A DNA stretch of 38,453 nt from contig JAFWOP010000036.1 in NCBI GenBank assembly GCA_017545365.1, positions 1 to 38,453 on the forward strand. Reading direction: 5' to 3'. The translations under genes were made by a program, and so were the position numbers. Below, piece by piece: positions 13,657 to 19,721 of the stretch. The notes under the pieces were generated by a model. The model was not told where the DNA came from and ran no database searches. It saw only the letters and a program-made list of their open reading frames with translations. Source of the stretch: Bacteroidales bacterium. GTDB taxonomy: Bacteria > Bacteroidota > Bacteroidia > Bacteroidales > P3. Position 1 is the stretch's first letter. Every line of letters begins with the position of its first letter.

Positions 13657-14271
13657 ATGAAAAAGACATTCGTCATCATAACTCTCCTGTTGAGTATTGC
13701 CTGTCAGGCGCAGGAGAAACCCGACTTTTGGCACAGACCATTCTGGCACAATTTCACCGTGGGCACAGAGTTCTGTCACACTGTAGAGCCATACTACGGA
13801 TACGACAAAGGCCTCTTCCGCAACCATCCCAACAACTCCGCCAATCTGGTGGTGTCGTACGATGTGAGCAAAAAATGGTCATTTGGGGCTTTCGTAGGGT
13901 ATTACGGCTCGCACCGCGAAACTGAAAATTGGCCATATAGCATGTACACACCAGAAAACGGCACCTCGTCAAAGATTACAATGGTAAACGAGGCAAGTTT
14001 CTCATTCGGGCTGGAGGCAACGTTTCATTTGTTGCCTTTACTGTACAAGGAAAGCACCCCCTTCGACTTATCGCTGAGTGCCCGCGTTGGGAGAAACCCG
14101 CGCAACTTGGACATAGGCCTGGGCATCGGGCTTGGATATAGCCCACTAAAATGGCTGACCATCTATGGCAAAGCCTTCTACGGAGCATTCGGTTTCCCCA
14201 ACGGCATGCAAGAGAGTGGCTTCCACAACCACCTAGTGTTCGGGGTGAACGTAAGGCCCTTTTTGAAGTAA
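13657..14271 (+). CDS. Outer-membrane beta-barrel protein
   Basis: A 204-residue protein with signal peptide (MKKTFVIITLLLSIACQAQ). It has a regular pattern of ~10-residue amphipathic strands separated by turns (NLVVSYDVSKKWSFGAFVGYYG, FSFGLEATFHLLPLL, GLGIGLGYSPLKWLTIYGKAFYG) and a C-terminal strand NHLVFGVNVRPFLK. This is a typical small barrel of the outer membrane. It is 34 bases after the previous barrel gene and probably the last gene of the sigma operon. It is not similar enough to a named family for a specific function. Confidence 0.72.
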   Translation: MKKTFVIITLLLSIACQAQEKPDFWHRPFWHNFTVGTEFCHTVEPYYGYDKGLFRNHPNNSANLVVSYDVSKKWSFGAFVGYYGSHRETENWPYSMYTPENGTSSKITMVNEASFSFGLEATFHLLPLLYKESTPFDLSLSARVGRNPRNLDIGLGIGLGYSPLKWLTIYGKAFYGAFGFPNGMQESGFHNHLVFGVNVRPFLK

Positions 14272-14325
14272 GAGCTAAGAGGTGGTTGAAGTCTTTCACC
14301 TATTATTGAAAGTGTAGAAGAGTTC

Positions 14326-14526
14326 TTGTGTGTAAGAAAAAAAAACATCTCGGCAGACCAGTGCCGTAAACAGGAATACGGCGTTCCTGTAATTGAAGTA
14401 ATGAACGCCCGCGTCGAGCGTGGTTTTGCAGGAAGATGCGAAGTGCCAGCCCCCGAAATTGGCGGCATCACTAGGGCAGCAGCTACACGGGTAGTGATTT
14501 CGACTAATCAAGGAAAGAGAACTGAA
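14326..14526 (+). pseudogene. Decayed copy of the small-peptide gene
   Basis: The frame contains KQEYGVPVIEVMNARVERGF and AG, clearly related to the intact small peptide on the opposite strand at 16323-16478 (KKEYLTPMVETMQVRVERGF and AGS). Here the frame has no ATG (only TTG at 14326), a run of nine A lies at 14337-14345, the final Ser of the motif is replaced by Arg, and the frame runs on without stop into the downstream lipoprotein remnant. So the start and stop of the original gene appear lost by frameshifts. Part of a convergent duplicate of the pair on the other strand. Confidence 0.6.
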
Positions 14527-14700
14527 ATGAAGAAAAACCTTGTTTCTTCAGCGTCCCTAGCATTTCTAGTCGGGCTATTGGGCATCACCTCCTACGAGAA
14601 GGAAGAACAAAGAGTACCAATTATTGGGAATATAAAGAGAGCTATGAACAGGCTGCTATTCATAGCTCTCAGGTATGACCGTAAGGCCACAAAGGGTTAG
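14527..14700 (+). pseudogene. Truncated lipoprotein gene remnant with mutated lipobox
   Basis: Reads MKKNLVSSASLAFLVGLLGI then TSYEKEEQRV: a lipoprotein signal sequence in which the expected lipobox Cys is Tyr23 (codon TAC at 14593; TGC would give Cys). After only 57 codons the frame stops at 14698-14700, overlapping the last bases of the opposite lipoprotein gene. Without the Cys it cannot be lipidated, and it is far too short for a fimbrillin-type protein. It follows the decayed small-peptide gene, as the intact lipoprotein follows the intact peptide gene. Confidence 0.6.
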
Positions 14701-16307
14701 TTTACGTCTTTAACAAGGCGAACAAATTGTGCAGAAGATCTTTGACATCCCGATACTCTCACCTCGGAATAGTTTGAAGCGATATATACGGACCCCGCAC
14801 CTTCCAGATTAGAAGCAGAAGAAGACAAAAAATGAAATGATGGATTTCCATAGCCACATAGAATTACTGCACCAGCTTCTTCCATTTGTTTCCATTGATG
14901 TGAAGAATAATAGTTCAATACAGTTCCTCCGATAGTAGGACCTTCATTAAACTCTGTACCTTCTGGTAGAATCCATTTATCAGGTAGAAGAACTAAGCCT
15001 GTCTCAGATCCACTTATGTTAGCGATACCCCATTTCACTGCATGACCGCGCCGCTGGTTGAGCAGATAGTCCCATTCGTCAGACGAAAGGGTTCGCCACT
15101 GCTGTGGTTGGTTGCCACCGTTGAGTATGGCATTATAGACTCCCCAGTCAGCATAAGCAAATGGGCCAGTTAGATTATTCTCCCAGTTGCCACCTGGATA
15201 ATAGTTGTTGCTGTTAATTCCTCCATATTGAGAAGATTGATAAGGTTTATAATTGTTTGCTCCACTGTTCCATCCGCTTGTTCCCCATGCGAATCGGCCA
15301 ATCCATTTAGATGAGTAATCCATACCATTTAAATTGGTATATCCATCTTGCTTAAAGTTGAATCTCCAAGTGCCTTCCGCCATGCCCCCATCAGCCACCG
15401 CGTGGGTACCAAAGCCGGTGTACATCAAGTTTCCCTGTGAGAAGCGCACCTTTTTTGTGGGGCTTACAGAAAACTCGCCGTTCAAGGCGCCGGCATCGGG
15501 TATAAACTCGAGGTTGTCGTTGTTTAATGTGATGGTAAAAATGCCATTGCGTTCAATGCGGAAACTGTGGCCGGATGTGATGGTTTTGGTGCATACACTC
15601 CCGTCTTCAGCGTAAATTCTGATAGTAAATCCAGCCCCGTATGTAGAAGGGGGCAATGCAACGTAGAAATCCTTGGTGGTTGTGATATCCTGAGGGTTAG
15701 TGATAGAGAGCATAATCTCATTACCACCGTTGTTAGTATAGCCTATCGTAGGAGCACCGTTATTATAGTTGAGTTGGTGCAGCCCCCAAAGGCGTTGGCT
15801 GGTATTGCCAGAGGCTAATTCTATCCCTACCACGCTCTTGCTGGTGGCTTGCAGGCGCAGTCGCAGGGCGCCGCAGAGGTTCTTAAACTCCAGCTCGCTG
15901 TTGCTGGAGCGGGCCATCATGGGGAACTGCTGTAGGGAGCCGTCGGTGCTGGTCTGTACCGGCGGTAGCAGAATTACAGCTTGTCGCTGTGCCAGGCTGG
16001 CTGGGTAGATGGCGGTGTAGGTGGGGTCGCCGGGGTCGTCGCCCTCGGTGAAGTTGAAGGTGGTGACGTACTCGCCCACGTTGCTAGTGGTGTAGGTACC
16101 CATGCCGTCCGAACCCCACACGGCTATTTGGTCGCCGTCGGTCCAGCGCAGCACGTTGCCGTCCAGCATCACCTTGCCGTTGCCGTCGGTGCAACGCTCC
16201 ACGGTGGCGGTAAATTCAGAAATGGTTGTTTTCTCCTTTTGGCACGATACCAAAGCGAAAACTGTCATGGTGGCCAATGCCACCCCGTGTAATGTAAGTT
16301 TCTTCAT
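14697..16307 (-). CDS. Fimbrillin-like (Mfa-type) lipoprotein with FISUMP-like C-terminal domain
   Basis: A 536-residue surface lipoprotein. The signal MKKLTLHGVALATMTVFALVSC has the lipobox LVSC (Cys22). Residues ~30-270 resemble fimbrillin/Mfa-like lipoproteins: WTDGDQIAVWG, YTAIYPAS and FKNLCGALRLRL are family patterns. Residues ~275-536 resemble the FISUMP-type paralogous domain: FSVSPTKKVRFSQGNLMY, WRTLSSDEWDYLLNQRRG and GLVLLPDKW, ending FVRLVKDVN. Such proteins form or decorate surface fibres, or bind ligands. It lies 15 bases downstream of the small-peptide gene and is probably co-transcribed with it. The stop overlaps the convergent pseudogene. Confidence 0.82.
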   Translation of the reverse strand: MKKLTLHGVALATMTVFALVSCQKEKTTISEFTATVERCTDGNGKVMLDGNVLRWTDGDQIAVWGSDGMGTYTTSNVGEYVTTFNFTEGDDPGDPTYTAIYPASLAQRQAVILLPPVQTSTDGSLQQFPMMARSSNSELEFKNLCGALRLRLQATSKSVVGIELASGNTSQRLWGLHQLNYNNGAPTIGYTNNGGNEIMLSITNPQDITTTKDFYVALPPSTYGAGFTIRIYAEDGSVCTKTITSGHSFRIERNGIFTITLNNDNLEFIPDAGALNGEFSVSPTKKVRFSQGNLMYTGFGTHAVADGGMAEGTWRFNFKQDGYTNLNGMDYSSKWIGRFAWGTSGWNSGANNYKPYQSSQYGGINSNNYYPGGNWENNLTGPFAYADWGVYNAILNGGNQPQQWRTLSSDEWDYLLNQRRGHAVKWGIANISGSETGLVLLPDKWILPEGTEFNEGPTIGGTVLNYYSSHQWKQMEEAGAVILCGYGNPSFHFLSSSASNLEGAGSVYIASNYSEVRVSGCQRSSAQFVRLVKDVN

Positions 16308-16322
16308 AGTGCGGTGGTTTGA

Positions 16323-16478
16323 TTAGGTGAATAATGTGTTGTCGCCAGAGCCGGTTTCTTGAAGCCCTTCGCCGGTACTCTCGCCGAGAATTCTGCTGCC
16401 AGCAAAGCCCCTCTCGACACGGACTTGCATCGTTTCTACCATCGGAGTTAGGTACTCCTTTTTCATTTGTTTGTTCAT
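16323..16478 (-). CDS. Small conserved-motif peptide preceding the lipoprotein
   Basis: A 51-residue protein: a short polar start (MNKQMKKEYLTPMVETMQV), the core RVERGFAGS, then a Gly/Glu/Ser-rich tail. It matches the widespread but unexplained Bacteroidetes pattern KKxYxxP...E...GS of short proteins found next to surface lipoprotein genes. There is no signal peptide or membrane helix. It is 15 bases upstream of the fimbrillin-like lipoprotein in the same direction. A related copy on the plus strand (14326-14526) precedes another lipoprotein remnant, which argues for a linked function. ATG at 16478 or 16466. Role unknown (leader, chaperone or peptide precursor are all open). Confidence 0.65.
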   Translation of the reverse strand: MNKQMKKEYLTPMVETMQVRVERGFAGSRILGESTGEGLQETGSGDNTLFT

Positions 16479-16501
16479 TAATTTCCACCCTGTTATATCC
16501 C

Positions 16502-16531
16502 ATCGGGCGCGTCGGTTTTGTGCTGCCCGAT
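16502..16531 (-). other. 5' leader hairpin before the small peptide gene
   Basis: ATCGGGC (16502-16508) and GCCCGAT (16525-16531) form a 7-bp hairpin with a 16-base loop. It starts 24 bases upstream of the small-peptide ATG in its presumed leader. It could affect ribosome access; no known riboswitch shape is recognised. Confidence 0.4.
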
Positions 16532-16849
16532 ACCCGTGGGGCGGAAAAAAGTACTAATCATGAAAAGGCACATATAAAAAGAAGCGCGGGTATCAAACTC
16601 ATCGTTTATCCCGCTACCAAGGCTCTCGCATGCCCATTTCCCGAAGATAAACAATGCCGAGCCCACGCTGTGCAGATATACGAACTAACGCATATTACAC
16701 ACCAATAGGCGTTGGCGTTGTAATACCGTGCGGGAAATTGAGAATTTGCGAGATTCTAGTAGCCGCAGATAAAACGTTCAGCTCAACGTCTTTTTGTTAT
16801 GTCCTGTCACCCACCCACTTGCCCATCAGGGACTCGGCTGGATGACATT

Positions 16850-16858
16850 GCAAATATA
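16850..16858 (-). promoter_or_regulatory. Candidate promoter (-7 element) for the small peptide / lipoprotein unit
   Basis: TATATTTGC on the minus strand (16858-16850) is an exact Bacteroidetes -7 element; no TTTG was found at the normal distance. If used, the small-peptide mRNA would have a leader of about 365 bases, with no protein-coding region I can support inside it. Confidence 0.45.
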
Positions 16859-17121
16859 CGCCTTTTTTTGAATATGGGTATCTTTTTCTTACAAAAAGCA
16901 GTGCAAACGCATGAAAACTGTCTACAGAATGGCGCCATCCATCTACTTTGAGGGCGCGTGTCTTCGACACGCTGCCATAGTTTCACTTGGCATACCCCAC
17001 ACTGTAAGTATGGGGATGACGAGAGTTTGTCTTTTCGAGGCAGGGTGTAGAAGTCCTCTCAATTGTATGCACAGAGATTTCCTGACCAGCACCGCAAAGG
17101 GGCTTGGAGGTAATGAAAAGA
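16859..17121. other. Gene-free stretch with a stable hairpin
   Basis: No supported gene on either strand. A strong hairpin lies at 16956-16972: GCGTGTC / GACACGC around TTC, extended by three more pairs GGC/GCC across one bulged base. No T-run follows it, so it is not a standard terminator. It may mark the 3' end of the yidD operon (which ends at 17122). Confidence 0.4.
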
Positions 17122-17397
17122 TTAGGGTACAGGGTCGTAGCCTGAGCCGCCCCAAGGATTGCAGCGGAGGATGCGTCGGAGGGCCAGCCAGCCGCCTTTG
17201 AAGGGGCCGTATTTCTTTATAGCCTCAACGGCATATTGTGAGCAGGTGGGCGTGTAACGGCAGGCAGCAGGGGTGAGGGGCGAGATAAAGTGACGGTAGA
17301 GCCAGATGAGGCTGAGCATTATTTTGGAGAGTACAGTGCTCAAGAACTGCCAAAGGCTGTAAGCTCCTTTACAGAGGTTGTTCCACAGCTGTTTCAT
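17122..17397 (-). CDS. yidD: Membrane protein insertion efficiency factor YidD
   Basis: A 91-residue protein. It has a hydrophobic N-terminal half that associates with the inner membrane, and the family core [21 protein letters not shown] followed by [30 protein letters not shown] and GYDPVP. YidD assists YidC-dependent insertion of inner-membrane proteins. The start overlaps the end of rnpA by 29 bases, as in many bacteria where rnpA and yidD are adjacent, so they are translationally coupled. Last gene of the minus-strand operon. Confidence 0.95.
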   Translation of the reverse strand: MKQLWNNLCKGAYSLWQFLSTVLSKIMLSLIWLYRHFISPLTPAACRYTPTCSQYAVEAIKKYGPFKGGWLALRRILRCNPWGGSGYDPVP

Positions 17398-17800
17398 GGT
17401 TCGTAAGGAGCTTGTTTGAAATGTCCTCGATAAGGAGGGGTATGAGTTTGTCGAACTTGTGGTAGAGGGTGCTGTATTCCATGATTGAGTTGTGAATATA
17501 GTTGAGGGATAGTACGATGGCGATGTTGTTATTGTGCAGGAAGGTGTGTAGTTCGGGCTTGTGCAAGCGGTAGCATTCGCGTGTCAGCCGTTTGATGCGG
17601 TTGCGGTCGACGGCAAGGTGGTTTTTTTTCTTGGAGGTGACAACCATCACCTGTAGTGGAATCCCGTCGGGGAGTGCGTCCTGCCGGACAGGCATCCAGT
17701 GGATGCTGTAAGGGAAGAGCATGAGCCGGTGGCCTGAATGGTACAATTCACCTATCAGCGTGTTGCTGCATAGGTGTTCTTGTTTGCCAAATGTGTACAT
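17369..17800 (-). CDS. rnpA: Ribonuclease P protein component
   Basis: A 143-residue basic protein, subunit of RNase P that helps the catalytic RNA remove 5' leaders from tRNA precursors. The N-terminal [11 protein letters not shown] and the family signature [22 protein letters not shown] (the RNR-type RNA-binding helix) are clear. The length is a little above the typical 115-130 because of the C-terminal extension that overlaps yidD by 29 bases. It stands 54 bases after hemD. rpmH is not next to it here, as is common in Bacteroidetes. Confidence 0.93.
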   Translation of the reverse strand: MYTFGKQEHLCSNTLIGELYHSGHRLMLFPYSIHWMPVRQDALPDGIPLQVMVVTSKKKNHLAVDRNRIKRLTRECYRLHKPELHTFLHNNNIAIVLSLNYIHNSIMEYSTLYHKFDKLIPLLIEDISNKLLTNHETAVEQPL

Positions 17801-17854
17801 GATAAGGCAATTCAGGTTGAATAGAAGGTGCCTCCGGCAAGAGGACTGTAGCTA

Positions 17855-18838
17855 TCAGCTTTCGGAGGTCTCTTCTTTGGCTTTCTGTGAGGCTGCTTTT
17901 TGTGCTTGACGTTCTGCTCTGCGGGCAGCGGCCTGAGCCTTACGCTCCTCTTGTAGCTGTCTGTATTTGGCCTTGTTGGCAAAAACGGACTTGTTCTTCT
18001 TTCCGCCATTGATGCCGCCGATGCTGCTAGAGAGGCCACGGACGTGTCCCAAGTCTTTCTTGAGAGCGGAAGAGCGGGTGATGACTACGTCGTCCTGACC
18101 TTTGCCGTTGATGTAGTTTTCAATAGCCATTGCCATGGAGGGGGAGGTTTTGGTGGGGGCGGCAATGGTCAGCTTAATGCCTGCGGACTTCAGGGCAGAA
18201 TGGGTGGAAGGGCCGAAAGCGGCAATCATGATATTCTCTTCAGCAATATCGGGGAAGTTCTTTATCAGAGAACGGACTCCGATGGGAGAGAAGAGGCATA
18301 TCATGTCAAAGTCATTGAGGTTGAATTGGGTGAGGTCACGGGGTACAGAGGTGTACATGGTGGCCTTGGTGTATTTGAATTTGGCTTTGTCAAGGAGTTT
18401 GGTGTATTCGGTCTGCTTTTCGTCAGAGCAGGGGAAGAGGAATTTTTCTTCGCGGTGTTTCTGAAGGACTTCGATGAGTTCGGAGAAGTACTGGTTGCCG
18501 AAGAATATTTTGCGTTTGCGGTATTGTATGTAGTTCTGTAGGTAGAGGGCGATGGCTTCGGTGGCGCAGAAATACTTCATCGTGTCGGGGATAATTTCAC
18601 GGAGTTCTTTGGCGAGACGGAAGAAGTGGTCGACGGAGTTTTTGCTGTTGAAGATAACAGCGGTATAGTCGGAGAGGTGGATGCGTGATTTGCGAAATTC
18701 TGAGGCGGTGAGACCGACGACTTCAAAGAACTTGTAAAAAGTGATGTCGATGCCGTATTTATTGACTAGATTTCTGTACGGGGACTTCTCAAGATCGGCA
18801 GGTTCGGGCTGCGAAATCAGGATTTTTTTGACTTTCAT
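17855..18838 (-). CDS. hemD: Uroporphyrinogen-III synthase family protein
   Basis: A 327-residue protein of the HemD family, which closes and inverts hydroxymethylbilane to make uroporphyrinogen III in haem synthesis. Its two-domain alpha/beta core shows KILISQPEPA, YTAVIFNSKNSVDHFF, FLFPCSDEK and MICLFSPIGVRSLIKNFP, then IAAFGPSTHSALKSAG. Other haem genes are not visible here, and in Bacteroidetes such proteins are linked to DUF4271 genes. The last ~75 residues are an extra tail rich in Lys, Arg, Ala and Gln (KAQAAARRAERQAQKAA), absent from standard HemD and of unknown role. It lies 31 bases after the DUF4271 gene. Confidence 0.85.
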   Translation of the reverse strand: MKVKKILISQPEPADLEKSPYRNLVNKYGIDITFYKFFEVVGLTASEFRKSRIHLSDYTAVIFNSKNSVDHFFRLAKELREIIPDTMKYFCATEAIALYLQNYIQYRKRKIFFGNQYFSELIEVLQKHREEKFLFPCSDEKQTEYTKLLDKAKFKYTKATMYTSVPRDLTQFNLNDFDMICLFSPIGVRSLIKNFPDIAEENIMIAAFGPSTHSALKSAGIKLTIAAPTKTSPSMAMAIENYINGKGQDDVVITRSSALKKDLGHVRGLSSSIGGINGGKKNKSVFANKAKYRQLQEERKAQAAARRAERQAQKAASQKAKEETSES

Positions 18839-18869
18839 GAAATATTGTTCTTTTTACACAATTCGCTAA

Positions 18870-19718
18870 TTAATAAGAAATTGCAACCTTAATTATGATG
18901 ATTATCGGTACAATTTCAAGGATGCAAAGATAATAAAATAAATAGAATTTCGGGGTTTTTGAAAATGTTAAAATAAGTTGCAGGCCACGAATCAGCCTTA
19001 CGATGAAGAGCAAACCGAGGATTCCGGCAAGGATGTAGAAGAACGTCTCGCCCATTGTGTCGGTATAGAAGATGAAAAAGGCCAGCGCGGTGGCTGCAAT
19101 GGCATAGAGCAGATGGTAGATGTAGTTGCTTGAGAGGTAGATGTGGGTGGCCTCTTGGTTGTTGAAAGCGTTGCCGAGGAAACGGATGATTCCGTTGCGG
19201 AGGAAGTAGACCAGATAGCAGACTAGGAGCAGCGAGAGATATTGCAGGATGTCCATCCATGTGTTGTTACCATGGGATAGGAAATAGAAGAATCCGACCA
19301 ACGACATGGGGATGAGCATGATGAGGGCGATGGGCACTAGGTCTTGGGAGTGAGTGAGGTTGGTGTCGCGCAGCATACGGTCCATGGCGCGGTGGTCAAT
19401 GGCCGACTGGAGTAGGTTGAGCATGCTGATTTGCTTGTGGCGAAGGAAGAAACAGATGAGGAAGATGGAGAGGGCGATGAATCCGAAGTACCACCCGGAA
19501 GTCTCGGCGTGGTGTATGGTTATTTCGTGGTTGTGCTGTACTGCCAGTTGGCTGTGGGTGAAAAGGCTCTTCCGCACATGTGGTGCAGTTTGCTCTACAG
19601 GGGTGAAGATGGAGTCGTAAATGCAGGGATGGACAGAGTTGAGGGTGGCGTCGGCAGAGCTGTCGGCAATCATGTCGAATGGAGCGCAGTAGGGCGGCAG
19701 TGTGTCAATTTGCTGCAT
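18870..19718 (-). CDS. DUF4271 membrane protein
   Basis: A 282-residue inner-membrane protein. A ~75-residue N-terminal part is followed by about six hydrophobic helices (for example WYFGFIALSIFLICFFL, LVPIALIMLIPMSLVGFFYF, LLYAIAATALAFFIFY and FYILAGILGLLFIVRLI). Helices and placement before hemD fit the DUF4271 family, whose function is unknown. The start codon lies 3 bases after the stop of the C25 protease gene, showing strict co-transcription. Confidence 0.8.
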   Translation of the reverse strand: MQQIDTLPPYCAPFDMIADSSADATLNSVHPCIYDSIFTPVEQTAPHVRKSLFTHSQLAVQHNHEITIHHAETSGWYFGFIALSIFLICFFLRHKQISMLNLLQSAIDHRAMDRMLRDTNLTHSQDLVPIALIMLIPMSLVGFFYFLSHGNNTWMDILQYLSLLLVCYLVYFLRNGIIRFLGNAFNNQEATHIYLSSNYIYHLLYAIAATALAFFIFYTDTMGETFFYILAGILGLLFIVRLIRGLQLILTFSKTPKFYLFYYLCILEIVPIIIIIKVAISY

Positions 19719-19721
19719 CTG

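Noticed and set aside
16550..16600. 14-codon leader peptide-like frame (MSLIPALLFICAFS) on the minus strand in the long leader
   Set aside because: Too short, no attenuation structure recognised next to it; likely chance.
16334..16708. 124-codon plus-strand frame
   Set aside because: It is antisense to the small-peptide gene and its leader, with no recognisable protein pattern or ribosome binding site.
16911..17201. 96-codon plus-strand frame
   Set aside because: It overlaps the end of yidD, has arbitrary composition, and no promoter or homologue pattern was seen.
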